The translations under genes were made by a program, and so were the position numbers. Shown one piece after another: positions 11,187 through 23,100 of a stretch of 64,000 nucleotides of DNA (position 1 is its first letter; the number at the start of each line of letters is the position of its first letter). This DNA comes from Calocera cornea HHB12733 (Eukaryota > Basidiomycota > Dacrymycetes > Dacrymycetales > Dacrymycetaceae). The notes beneath the pieces were generated by a model. That model was not told where the DNA came from and made no database searches. It was given only the letters and a program-made list of their open reading frames with translations. The stretch is taken from contig KV423940.1 in NCBI GenBank assembly GCA_001632435.1, positions 39,598 through 103,597 of the forward strand, given 5' to 3'.

Positions 11187-13458
11187 ATGACTATCAAGCT
11201 GGCGCGCCTCCTTCTACCTGGCGCTTCAATCCTGCTTCATATTGGCCCCGTCCTTCTGCATATTGGCCTTCTGATTGTCGGGATTTACCACTTTGAACAC
11301 AATGTCTCAATGAACTTGGGCACCGCGTCGGAGGCCATGGGTGTTGTCATCGTCGTGCTTTCCCAGACACTAGTAACAGTAAGCTGCTCAGTGTCTTCCC
11401 TTTCATGAGGCTGACCGGCTCCATCAGCTCTATACAGCTATCATGCTCAGTGCCATGCAGCAGTTGGCGTCGCAGCGAGACTTCGGCTCTGCCAAAAGTA
11501 TCACAGCATTCCATGATCAATGTGCTGCCTGGTCCGGAATAGGAGGTGCTTTAATAGCTCTATATCGGCAAATGCAAGTTCCCACTGCTACATTGAACAT
11601 CTTGCTCGTCCTTCTTTACTTGGGAGGTCTCTCTGCGTTACACGTCACGACACCGGCTCTGTTCAGCGTGCAACCTTATAACCAAACATCCACGATCGTT
11701 TTAAATGCAACATCCAGCATCCCATTTGTCCGCAGGGCTGTGGATTTCAAGTGTGTCGAATTTTCCTATATGACGTGCTTGATCTAACTCGCTTTTCAGC
11801 TCACAAACCATGAATGAAGTCGCCACGTTCTTGCCCGGTTTCGCCTACGATAACCTCACCACCAGCAGGATTGGCGTACAAGGCAACACCCTGTATGATG
11901 TGATTTCCGACAATGATGGCACAGGCTATGCCAGCGTCTCAGCTGCTACGCTAACTATCGATTGCTCTCCCTTCCCTCTGGCCACTCCCGTTCCAGTGTA
12001 CTCTGATTTACCTCAATACTATCCCTGGCAAGGAGTCTGGAGCGTTAACGGCACACAAGGACAACAGGTGTTCTTTAATCCCACAGGTGCGCAACCGATC
12101 ACTTTCGGGACCTGAATGCTGAGTACAAACAGATATGGGTCTTGTCCGCATTCCCACAGTGCGTCTACCCAGTCATTCATCAGCATGTGCTTATCTCCCC
12201 TAGATGGATTGGGAGGGGGTAGAACAGTCCGACTCTGGACCCGTCATGCCTATTCTCTTCGGGGCAAGCCTGAGAGACTCTAATGGAGCCACGATCGACG
12301 ATTACTTTCCAATGTATTACCCAACTGGTCAGTTTCAGCCATTAATCTACGCTTGCACTGGAAATGCTAATAGCTAATCAGGTATGGTCACCAATGCGGG
12401 AAACGGGACACTCGAGGCCCAAATTTGCAGCTGTAACCTGGCAGTAACCCGTAGCACCGTGGATGTAGATTTGCAGTCAAAGCTTGTTGTCAGCCCTGTG
12501 GCACGGCGCAACAGTTCTATATGGGTCTACACTCAAGAGCCCATAGCTGACGACCCCATTCGCGATTGGGTGATTACATAAAGCTCATGACTTGCGGACA
12601 ACTGACATAGACGGTGAACAGTTTTATAGTCTATGGTCATTTGGCGGACCGGGAAACTCCTTGGCCTCTGTATCTTGCTTCGAGAGCGCCAACTGCACCT
12701 ATCTGAGCGAAGTAGAACAGTACGTTCTGATCTGTCTCAATGACTTTCTGAGCTAGGACTCATTGTAGCTCAGATACTTGGCACAGGTCCTCGGGCTTCA
12801 CAGCGGACTACAATACCCAAATTCGACCCAAGATGTCAGCCTCATTAGCTTGGAACAAGCTATGGAGGACGCCCTCAGCCTACTGATCTGGTCGGGTGAG
12901 CCTTGGAAAGTCGGCTTTGTGAGAGCAATCATTTAACCTCTCCCCATTTTCGCAGTGTCAATGCTGTCTAGCGAGTTCAAAGGGAACACCACCGAGACAG
13001 TCGGTCACGTCCAAGTGCTTCAAGCGCGATTGAATGTGGGTATCTTGCCGGTCATGTACCAGGCATCGGTTCACTTATCCTTTTCTTCACTTTCCAGCTC
13101 AATATGATCTCGGTGAGGTATACCAACAATGAACACCGAACCCATGCTTATATTCTTTCAGGCAATCGCGGGCACTGCCGTCTCAGTGGTACTGCTCTGT
13201 CTTAGCATGGCACTGACTTGGAAGACGGCTGGACAGAGGGATAGACCCCAGCACATGTTTGACAGCATCGGCGTCCTGCAAATCACGTGGTTATCTGGAC
13301 AATTCCCCACCACACCGGATCGTCTTGCAGACGAGGTGGAGCGACCGTCAACAACAGATCTTCGGCGCGCTGGCGCGTTACTTCCGCTATTACCGTCGGA
13401 TGTCGAATTGGAGAAGGTCGACCTCGGAACCGACAGTGGTCACGTGTGGAACGCCTAA
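11187..13458 (+). CDS. Array copy 1: membrane protein with large extracellular domain (unknown family, intact)
   Basis: Eleven exons close in phase: 11187-11378, 11428-11750, 11800-12086, 12133-12158, 12204-12327, 12382-12569, 12622-12719, 12774-12895, 12956-13035, 13098-13112 and 13162-13458. The product is 583 aa. The N-terminal hydrophobic helices (LLHIGPVLLHIGLLIVGIYH, LNILLVLLYLGGLSALHV) are followed by a 300-residue domain rich in N-x-S/T sites (NLTTSR, NATSS, NGTQG, NGTLE) and containing CSCNLAV and SCFESANCTY, so it is probably extracellular and disulphide-bonded. A last membrane helix (GTAVSVVLLCLSMALTW) precedes a short cytosolic tail with HMFDSIGVLQITWLSGQFP. I know of no function for this family. 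It begins a tandem array with the genes at 14239 and about 18230. Confidence 0.75.
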
Positions 13459-14238
13459 GCCAACGACGTATGCTGCACCTTAGGCCAATGAACTAACTTG
13501 AACCCGGAGACGCAAGACATTGACGGCTAGAGTATCGCTCGGGGTTCAAAGACAAGGAAGCTTTCGCCTAAGGTTGTTGATTAACCCTCGCTTTGTTAAG
13601 CATTCTCTCTGGTTTGGGGTTAGCTATACACTCCTCTCTTCCGCTGTACAATTTAGACGTATCACATAATCCCATTCATGACACAGCGCATTTCTCGGAA
13701 GTATCCACAGCCATATCGGGTAGCAATGTATTGTACCAATGGATCGATCCAAGGGCCCGACAAGCGGCTGAAAGAAATCGTTCTCCTTGACGGAAGTCAC
13801 GGAAGCAAACAGGTTTGATGGTTCCAGGTTGACTACTACCGCAACCCTCGTTTCGAACTCTTGGGAGTCACTCTTGCTTTCATCCCAAATCTCAGCGCGA
13901 GTATCGCCGTAACGTGGGTATCTATATGGCGGTCAACCGCTCCCCGCTCCAAACGAAGCCTGTTCATGGTACCGCGCTGGAAGGAATTTCTGTCGACCAT
14001 CCCTGAGCGATCATCATCGTCTCGAAGCACGTTACAAGGGAACCCTTTTGTTGTAAGCCCCTCCACCTCAGATCATTGCCACACTGACCGCTCCAGACTA
14101 TGATAAGAACCGGCTTCCTGTTCGCAGTAGCGCATGGGGCTTATCCCCGCGCTGTTTCCATCCAACCGATAGTAGTCTGGTCGAACTCCTCTTCCTGTTT
14201 ACGAGATCTTAACAGCCATACTCAATCTTGAAGACTCG
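13459..14238. other. Intergenic region between array copies 1 and 2
   Basis: A plus-strand open stretch at about 13850-14100 (LLGVTLAFIPNLSASIAVTW followed by a basic Ser-rich tail) looks faintly like a membrane helix plus tail. It cannot be aligned confidently to the neighbouring copies. Nothing else was recognised. Confidence 0.3.
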
Positions 14239-16539
14239 ATGTGTCTCAAGCTGTCACCCTTCCTTTTGGCGAGCGCTTCAAATATCCTGCACAATGGACC
14301 TGTTTTGCTTCATATTGGCCTTCTTGTTGTTGGGACGTATCATTTTGAACACCATGTTTCGATGAGTTTGGGCAGTGCCTCGGAGGCTGTCGGTGTCTTT
14401 GTTGTTGTGCCTTCTCAGATAGTTGTCACGGCAAGTGGGCAGCTTACAATTCCATCGTTAGACTCTGACTTTTTCCATTAGCTTTACACTGCCGTTATGC
14501 TCAGCGTCATGCAACAGTTGGCGCTGAAGCGGGATTTCGGCAAGTTCCGACTTCCACCTGGAATCTGGTCCTCGTCCTGATCTACATGGTCGGTTTGGCC
14601 GGTTTGCATGTAACGACACCCGCTCCCTTCAGTGTCACCATAAATTCGACGTCTACTATTCCACTCGTCCGCCATGCGTCAGATTACAAGTAGGTCCAGT
14701 CTTGCTTACAGAGTTGTTTGAACTGATCCACTCCTCTCAGCTCTGAAGTCACCTCCGAAATTTCAACCTTTCTCCCTGGGTTCGCGTACGATAACCTCAC
14801 CACTAGCAGAATTGGGGTGCTCGGCAATACACTGTATGATATAATCTCCGACAATAATGGAACAGGATTCGCCAGTGTCTCGGCCGCTACCCTTACCATC
14901 GATTGTTCTCCTTTCATTCTCGCTTTCCGCACCCCAGTGTCTGCTGACTCGCCTGAATATTACCCCTGGGGCGGACTTTGGAGCCTCAACGGCACGGACG
15001 GCTCTCAGCTGTTGTTCTATCCCACAGGTTGGTGACTATACCCATTACCGCGCTTGCTGATGACATCCTTCATAGATATGGGCTTGATTCGTCTTGCTTC
15101 AGTGCGTCTATCGCTGTGTCTGTGAATATGTGCTCAGCTCCGCTAGCTGAACTGGGTCGGTGTCGAAAATTATGACTCTGGACCTGTTTTCCCTATTCTC
15201 TTTGGGGCCAGTCTCGGAGATTCGAATGGGGATACAATTGAAGACTATTTCCCCATGCTGTATCCCTCCAGTGAGTCTCTGCTCCTGGTCAAGGTTGGAG
15301 CGCACACAGACGGCTTCGTTGCAGCTACAGGCACAGATTCCGATGGCAACGCGTCGCTTACGGCCCAGGTTTGCCGTTGTAGTCTGGCAGTGGCCCATCG
15401 TGCTGTGGATGTAGACTTACAGTCGAAACTCGTCATCAGCCCTTTGGACCGAAGTACGACGTCGGTTTGGGTTTACGATGAAGGACCCATTGAGGATGAT
15501 CCAGTTCGAGATTGGGTGAGCGTGCTCAGCTATTCGGATGAAAATATAACCTAAAAAGATGCGTAGTTCTATGGCCTATGGGCATTCCCAGCTTCGGGAA
15601 CGTCGTTGGCATCATTGTCCTGCTTCGAAAGCCTAGATTGCCCACCCTTGAGCCTCGTAAAGCAGTACGTCACGTGGGCTCGTTGACCATCGGGGCACGT
15701 GCTCATCATTTTTCAGATACTTGGCACAGGTCCTTGGACTTCACAGTGGTTTGCAGTACGAAAATTCGACGCGCGTTGTTAGCCTCATCGGTCTGGAACA
15801 TGCCATGGAAGACGCTCTCAGTCTACTGATCTGGTCGCGTAAGCCTTGAGCTCTTACATGTACCAGAGCTCTCTAAGTCCCGCTTGTATTTATAGTCACG
15901 ATGGTGTCCAGCGATTTCCGACAATCTCCGACGGAGACGGCCGGCTATGCTCAAACCCCAAACCCTTCAAGGCCGATTGAATGTACGTAGCACGTCGTTG
16001 CTTAAATTATACGGGACTATTAGTTGACGCTGGCGTCGCGTGATCTATTAGCTGAACATGATCGCGGTGAGATGGCTCATACGTGTATGAGAACTTTGCT
16101 CACATGTCACTAGACCGTTGCCGGAAGCATGATCTCAGTCATCCTACTCTGTCTCGGCTGGGCACTGGTTTGGAAACCCTCGGAGCAAGCCAATGTACCC
16201 GAGCACATGTTTGACAGCGTGGGAATCTTGCAACTTTTGGGGCTCTCTGGACAATTCCCGGCGACGCCCGAGCGCCTTGCAGCTGAGGTGCAGCGCCCGT
16301 CGACAACAAGCCTTCGACGTGCCGGTACATCCTTATCATTATCACCGCCCGAAGTCCAGCAGGGAACGTCTAGCCTTGGATTCGGAAGCGTCATGTTCGA
16401 GGTTCAGGCCCAATTTATTTTCTCCCAGAGTTCGAGTTGCTCTCGATTGCCCACGACCAACAGCCCGAAATGCCAGCCGAGGACGAGCCGCATACTCCCG
16501 GGTTCAAAGAAGAAGATACGCTACTTCAACAATAACTGA
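14239..16539 (+). pseudogene. Array copy 2: frameshifted paralogue of the 11187 gene
   Basis: Exon by exon this follows copy 1: SNILHNGPVLLHIGLLVVGT, LYTAVMLSVMQQLALKRDFG, FLPGFAYDNLTTSRIGVLGN, TIDCSPF, VDVDLQSKLVISPL, LEHAMEDALSLLIWS and MFDSVGILQLLGLSGQFP. At 14540/14541 about 88 nt present in copy 1 (11488-11575) are missing. This shifts the frame and gives an early stop at 14577-14579 (TGA). A second disturbance, 7 extra nt relative to copy 1, lies near 15945-15985, just before the second-last exons. The first intron has a GC donor (GCAAGT at about 14431) where copy 1 has GT. The remaining splice sites are conserved, so the decay is recent. A full-length product is unlikely, but a shorter transcript cannot be excluded. 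Confidence 0.7.
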
Positions 16540-16777
16540 TCACCCTTGTTAAACCCGTCTAGATCCTCAGCATCCTTTCGAAGACGGTTTGCTCTTCTCT
16601 TCGGACATTTTGGTGGACTTCTTGCCCCTGTGTTGGACCGTGCATAGTCTGCTCCACAATAGGTTTCACATGCACTCAACGTGCCTGTGGTACAATTTGT
16701 CTACGAACCTGTTGTAAACTTCAATGGCGTAACTAACAAGTGGTGCCGTTCTATAATCTGGGGTAATAGCTCTCACG
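16540..16777. other. 3' spacer between array copy 2 and the aldolase gene
   Basis: This is a convergent spacer of about 240 bp. Nothing was recognised in it. Confidence 0.4.
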
Positions 16778-17941
16778 TTAGTTCTTGAAATCCCCGCCAC
16801 TCTCCCACTCCTCTCGCTCGTAGTATCCTGCAAATCCCAGCCAACCCATCTCTGGATTTCCGGTCTCCTTCGAAGTAAATTTCCTTGCCTCATCGTTTAC
16901 CAGAATTGGCCTTTCACCCTTCTCCAAAGCGGACATGACGAGGAGCTGTGCACGGCAGACCTTCTCGAAGGAAAGGAACTAGAGAATCACCATCAGACAC
17001 GGATTTTCCGTATGAGGTAATTTACATACCCACCAAGCCGCCTCGTCAGGGCTCGTCTGTCCAAGTGCCAAGGAGCCATGGTTCTGCAGGAGTGCGATCT
17101 TCGTATTAGGCGTCATCTTTGCAACGATCTGTGCGCCCTCCGACTCGTCCACAACGAGACCCTCGAATCCAACGTCGATGATTGAGCCATCAAATGCGCA
17201 TGCGTCCTAGAGCCCTCTTCAGCTGTGGTCTCGGATGCTGGCATTGACGATTCCAACCTGATTGATCATCTCTATGGGCTTGCCAAGCGCAGAGAACGCT
17301 GTCAGGAAAGGATCTCAGCACACATCGTCAGTGGTTGAAACTTCCATACCTTTCGAATATGGTCCATGAACATGGACAATAGACTGCACATCCTTAGCCA
17401 TCCTATAAATCGGCGCGTGCAGTCCGGTCGCGCTCGCGTCGACACTCCGGTTCTGAGTTTCACTGCCGTCGTGCACAACGGTCCCATCGCCATTCACCAA
17501 TACGAGGTCCGATGCTTTCATTCTAAAGAAGGACTTGGTCCACGGATTGATGTAAAATTTATCGGGGTGGACGACGGAGCGAACGGAGCAATGCCCTGAG
17601 ATACGGTCAGGCTACAAGGCCAAAGAGCGCGGGAGGACAGGCATACCAGCGATACCCTCTGCATGTCCCTCTCTGGCCAACACCCTAAACACAGCTGCCA
17701 GGTGCTCCTTTCTATACACCTCCTCCTCATGTTTCGAGCTAAATGTCGGCATAGTGATGCGCGAATGCCCAACCGAGATATCCTTGAAAGGTGACTTGTC
17801 GAAGTGCGTCGTGCGGGGGAATGCATAGCCGGACGGGGATGGCGGAGAGGCGAAGACCGGACGAGATGTATGGATACTTCGGAAGAGTTGTACGGGGTAA
17901 CTTGGGCGCCAGCGCCGGCTGAGAAGGTGATAAAACGGCAT
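16778..17941 (-). CDS. Class II aldolase/adducin family protein
   Basis: Five exons close in phase (17941-17647, 17595-17350, 17298-17258, 17206-17030, 16978-16778) and give 319 aa. Family signatures are in order: EGIAGHCSVRSVVHPDKFYI (the G-H-x-S-x-R motif), MKASDLVLVNGDGTVV, APIYRMAKDVQSIVHVHGPY with its metal-site histidines, FSALGKPIEMINQDACAFDG, ALLQNHGSLALGQTSPDEAA (third metal-site His) and the C-terminal tail GFAGYYEREEWESGGDF. The first 40 residues (FYHLLSRRWRP followed by RSIHTSRPVF) look like a mitochondrial presequence; MPTFSSKHEEEVYRKEH would be the alternative cytosolic start. The substrate is unknown. Fungal members include L-fuculose-phosphate-aldolase-like and adducin-head-like proteins. 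The gene lies on the opposite strand inside the membrane-protein array. Confidence 0.88.
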
Positions 17942-18229
17942 AGCGATCGGTGAAGATGCCTAGCTGGGGAGAACCTGCACCTTCTACGGACACCAAACAG
18001 CGAGTGGAAGGTCGCAGGGTCCAAAACAACACCCCGGAGCCCGGGGTCGGAGTCGTCAGTGATCGTACGAAAAGCCGCCTCGAGTCAAACGGCTCCCCCA
18101 ATGTCTGACGGTACCCATGGCCCTATACTTCCCTCTTGGCACCGACTCCGGGCCAGCTTAAGCGAGTCGAAAGAATGGCTGTCGCGTTATCGTAGTCTTT
18201 GTACCCCGCCCACATAGCTGAAGCAGGAA

Positions 18230-19052
18230 CTCCGAACAATCCCCGGGCCGTTGGCCCTCCCATCAATCCCACGCAATATCAGCCACAGTATATTGATCTC
18301 CTCAGTCTAGAGCAGGCCATGGAAAAGTTGCTAGCCCTCGTGATCTGGTCCGGTTAGTAAGATTTCAGCCGGAATCGACAACAACTTCTGACATCATTTA
18401 GTAACAAATACCGGAAGCCTGTACAAATAAAATACCACGGAGGCGACAGGGCATGCTGTAGTGCTTCGGGCTCGACTTAATGTGAGCAATTACGCTTTGA
18501 TTCAAGCGCATCACTGACATGAGAACCGGATGTCTTTTAAGTTGAACGATGTACCGGTACGACCGTACAATTCATGACCACGCGACAATCACTAGTAGTC
18601 CTGAAGTTGTTGGTAGGAAGTGGCCTGACGGCTCTTCTTCTGGTTCTCAGCTGCGTTGTGACATGGAAGCGTCGGGAGCGAGCCATTCCGCTCAGACACA
18701 AGTTCGACAGCTTGGGTCTCCTACAAATACTATGGATCTCTGGGCGGTTTCCCTCAGCTTCCCAGCGGATTGCAGCCGATGTGCAACAACCTTCTACCAA
18801 AAGCCTACGGCGCACAGGAGCTTCATTATCTATTTGGCCTGATACTGCACTCGATCTGGAATGCGGGACAGCATTTGAGCAAAGAACAGCGCACGGTAGG
18901 GGAGTCGGACAACTCCCCGTCCAGTGGTCGAGGTTCGAGACTGTCCAGGAAGATAGCGATACCAAGTCGGAAATCGGCACCAATGATTTCTGGGATGAGA
19001 AAGAGAAACATTCGTCGTCACCGCCGCAGAGTCTGCTGCCTGTTCTGGACTA
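18230..19052 (+). pseudogene. Array copy 3: 3' remnant of the membrane-protein family
   Basis: Only the last third of the family is present. It starts with sequence equivalent to exon 8 (LLSLEQAMEKLLALVIWS at about 18298-18352), then the exon 9 equivalent NTTEATGHAVVLRARLN, then the terminal helix and tail (TALLLVLSCVVTWKRRER, HKFDSLGLLQILWISGRFP, DVQQPSTKSLRRTGASLS). An in-frame TAA at 18428-18430 replaces the GGG codon of copy 1, and no 5' exons are found upstream, where the aldolase gene lies. The tail frame itself stays open to 19052, longer than in copy 1. It is most likely a truncated relic. Confidence 0.65.
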
Positions 19053-19381
19053 GTGTCGATTGACTTGATATGTGTATCGCCTTTCTGCCAGGGTGGTAAG
19101 TATTATACTATTGAAATGTTGCGCTACGAATGAAATCTGTACACAGGAGTCATATATGGAGTAGAGAGTATAAAGCAGAGAGTTCTACTAAATATCATAA
19201 CTAGCTGGATCATAAGGAAGTGGACTTGACGGCGGGAGGAACCTTGCCACCGGAGAGAAGGTGGTCGAACGGCCGAGAATCCGCAGCTTACTAAGCCAAA
19301 ACACAGCCACTCTACGTGCAGGGGACGTCTCGCGAGAGTCGTCGCCAGACAACTTCCTCCCACTTCGTTCCAACGGTCACC

Positions 19382-19976
19382 ATGTCGAAGCATCATCCCG
19401 GTACGTACTCCGTTGTAGCACATCGTGCTCTTGAACTGATTCTGTTGCAGATCTGATTATGTGCCGGCGTCAGACTGGTATTGGTACGTCCTCTCGTCTC
19501 GGGTCCGTGTGCTTAGCACTGATCGTGCCCTAACAGCCATCGGCCGTCTCTGCGAGAAGTGTGATGGGAAATGGTGAGCTCAACTCTATGAATGTTCTAC
19601 ACTGATGCTGAACTCCGTACTAAGCCCTGTGTGTGACTCTTACGTGCGTCCCGAGACTCTTGTCCGCATTTGCGACGAATGCAACTTTGGCACATACGGC
19701 GGAAGGTGCATCATCTGTGGTTCTCCAGGTACATCCTACCTTTCCCGTCTTTGCGAGTTGACTCATATCCCGTGCTTCAGGTATATCTGATGCATACTAC
19801 TGCGCCGAGTGCACGCGGTTAGAGAAGGACAGGGATGGTTGCCCGAAGATCGTGAACCTGGGTGCTAGTAGAACGGATCTGTTCTATGAGAGGCGTCGTC
19901 TAGGTGAGTCACACTGTTTATCAACGCCGTTAAAGCATGTACTAACTGCAGTTTCGTAGGCTTCAAAAAGGGCTGA
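19382..19976 (+). CDS. RDS3: SF3b splicing factor subunit Rds3/PHF5A
   Basis: This is a component of the SF3b complex of U2 snRNP, which recognises the branch site. Six exons close in phase (19382-19400, 19451-19483, 19537-19573, 19625-19728, 19781-19903, 19960-19976) and give 110 aa, the same length as human PHF5A. The protein is almost invariant: [78 protein letters not shown] and [15 protein letters not shown]. All the CxxC zinc knuckles are present. The last intron carries a perfect TACTAAC branch site at about 19939, fitting for a gene whose product reads that signal. Confidence 0.96.
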
Positions 19977-20128
19977 TCTAGAACCCCCCCTGTATCATTC
20001 ACAATGTTGTACTTTTACACGTGATCCCGTCTATGAGATTAATGCACTTCCGTTGCCAATCTGTTCATACAGCACAACCCAATAGAAAGAGGAGAGAGAT
20101 GAATAAGGATGAGACGAGATAGATGCAA

Positions 20129-23100
20129 CTAAGGTCCGCTGCCGCCGCTACCATAAACCTGGAATGGCAGCAAAGGCCTGCTATTCCGAGGGTTGGCGAT
20201 GTCAGTTACGACCTTGAGAGCGTTCATGTCAACCTGACAATGCATTAGTCAGCAACCTTTCGATACTCGATCGGGGAGACGATGCGTACAGGAGCTTTGA
20301 ATACCACAAAAATGTGCGTAGGATCATGCACGTCGTTCTCCTCGCAGTCGGCGCACAGATCTTTTGAGCAGTAAACGCATCTGAACCATTCGCCACGAAT
20401 GGGTTCTACGCAGATGTCGCACAGCGTGTTGCCATGCACCAGATTGAGCAAGTAAGCTGGGAGATGGTTGTAAGCATCAATAGCTTCTGCAGCTTCCTAT
20501 GCTCTCTTACCTCTGGGATCTTGGTTCGATTCGAAGCCAGCAGCTACGGGGCTTCTATAGAGGAGTGGTAGGATCGGGAATGGCGAGTTGATGGCCCGAT
20601 CCAGTGGACGCGGAATCTTGAAGAACGCATGCATCGGGTCGTGCAGGTCGTACGATCGCGCCTCACACATAGAGCACTAGGTATGTTATGAGACAGACGC
20701 TAGAAAGCGGACAAAGGCCATGGCGTACCAAGCTGTATGACTCGGGCAGGGACGGGCAGTGGGCACATTGGTAGCGCACCCCTTCAATGAGCTGTGGAAC
20801 AATGAGACCGAGTCAACACACAATTTGGAGCTTTTACTCACCTCATCACATCCTTTACAGATGATGTGCTTGGACACCTCATCCGATCGGATAGCGCCAA
20901 TGACGGTGGGCAACGAGTCCGAGCTCGACGAATTTGACCTCTGTCTAGGGAAGGCGATTTCCATATTGATGCCGTCCCTCTGCGACCACAGGTTCCGCGC
21001 TCTCCGGCTTGCAGCCTCGACTTGCGCCGAGTCGAGCGGGTAGGGGATCTTGATCATGATGTGCGAGTCGTCGTGCCCCCCGTCTGGTGCTGTGAGGTTG
21101 CCAGGGAGGCCGGCGGCTTCGCAGTTGGCGCATATATCGACGTCCGTGCAGATGGCGCAGTGAAAGCGTGCTCCGACAATGTCTTGCAAGCAACTGTAGA
21201 ATGTCGTCAATGCAAGCTGGAGTGAGATAGTAGGAAGCAGCGCACTGTGTGCATTTCACACCCGGATGGTCCAGCGCTGCATCCTTGTTAGCCAATGCGG
21301 ACTGCATATAGGAACGCCACTCACTATCCGAATCCTGCCTATCCGCCAAGACAAGTGCATTGCTCAAGGATGGCGTCGCGGGCTCGCTCTTGGTCCCCTC
21401 CACAAAGAGGAACACATGCGCGGGGTGAATGTGGTGCACCTGGCTGTAGCACCCTCGGCACAGGCTGAAATTGTCGCACGATAGACACTTGTACCGGTCG
21501 CCCGGCAGCGGGTTCTTGCACGTAGCACACTCTACGTGCTCGTCGTACTCTGCGGAAGAGGTCAGCATGCGTGGGAATACAGGTGGCGGATGACGCACCG
21601 AGATCCTTCCAGCCCGTCGGGCCCCACATCTTCTCCCTGAACGCGTGGCGGAACGCGTGCTTCTTCCGCATCCTGGACGGCGACTGGCCCGCGAGCTGGA
21701 GGGACGACTGGGACGACTGGAAGTGTGCGGTGGGCGAGCCGTACAGCGGGCTAGGCCCGCTCGAGCTCGAGCTAGACGAGAGCGGGCTCGGCCCCTCCGC
21801 CTCGGCTGCGAGGGTAGCGTGGTTCAAGCCTGCGCTGTGCACGCATCCTGCGCAGAGCTCGTACCCCCTCTCGAGCGTGGGCATCTGCAGCCCGGGCCTC
21901 CCTATTCCCCGCCCGTTCCGGTACTCGAACGGGTAGCCGTTCTGCCGCCGCGGGGAGAAGTCCTGCAGCTGGATGCTGGAGCCCGAGTGCGACTGGTGCA
22001 CGGTCGCCTCCGAGTAGGCAGAGTACGCGTCGGTGATGTCGACCTGCCGGCCCGAGAGCGGGTGCCACGAGGGCGGCTCCTTGGCCTCCTTCTCCCCGCA
22101 CGTCGTGCACACGTAGCGGAAGTCCTCGAGCAGCACCCCGCAGGCCGAGCAGTCCGTGAGCAAACGCGGCGCTTCGGCAGGGAGGGACTCGACCTCCTCT
22201 TCCGGGACGAAGGCGAGCACTTCCGCGGGGATCCCGGGGTACCGGTTCTGCAGCATGGGGAGGGACGACGTGTGGTCCGCCACAAGAGGGAGGTGCTCCT
22301 CGAAGCCCGGTGAGCTGCGGAGCCGCGCGTGGCCCATGACGCCCAGCTGGTTATTCTGGTTCTCGATCCACGCGAGCCCGTGCGGGCTCGTCTGCTGGTT
22401 GTTGGAGATGTACAAGCTCTCGAGGTCCACGCTCCCGCTCTGGTCCATCCCGCTGTCGCGCACGCGGCGCTGGCTGGCCGCGCGCTCCCGCCCCGAGGAG
22501 CCGCCGCTCTGCGAGGCTGGGTACTCGTAGTAGTAGTGGTGCGTGCCGCGCTGCAGCTCGAGCTGGGCGTCGTCGAACGGGTCCTCGTCGTCCGCCCCGT
22601 CGTCGTCCGACCGCAACCGGGGATCCGAGCCGTTGGCCACCACGAGCCGGCGCAGGCGATCAGCAGCCATCGTCGTCTCGCTCGGCTCGTCAAACGGCCC
22701 ATTTTGCTGGAATCGGCGTGACCTAGGCGAGGCAGGCGGCGAAGGCGGGACGGTGGCCACAGTTGGCAGATTATAATTCGGCAAGCTGACCCCATTCACG
22801 CCGGCAGCCGCGGACGAGCCGGCGTACCCCTGTCGCGGCACATCGACAAAGCTGCTGCTCGCCTGGCTGCCATAGTTGTGCGAGCTGACGGTCATCACGT
22901 CGTCCTCGAGCTCGCCGCTCGCCCTGGGAATCTCCCGGCGCTGCTCGGCGCGCTCGACCTGGACGTACTCGTCCATGCTCGCGAGGCTCGCCGTGTCCGA
23001 CAGGCTCGGCCCGTCGTTCTCCATATTCACGCGCACGCGGAGGGTGACCTTCTTGCCCGAGGAGGAGCGGCCAGAGGCGGAGGAGGCGCCGGAGTAGGCG

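Noticed and set aside
20235..20247. Stop at 20247 as the end of the ZZ-protein gene
   Set aside because: A 55-nt intron (GTACGC...CAG) ending at 20234 removes this stop and all exon phases then close, ending at 20129; the shorter form remains possible.
21645..22313. 222-aa plus-strand frame within the ZZ-protein gene
   Set aside because: It is an antisense shadow rich in Arg/Val with no start context or domain.
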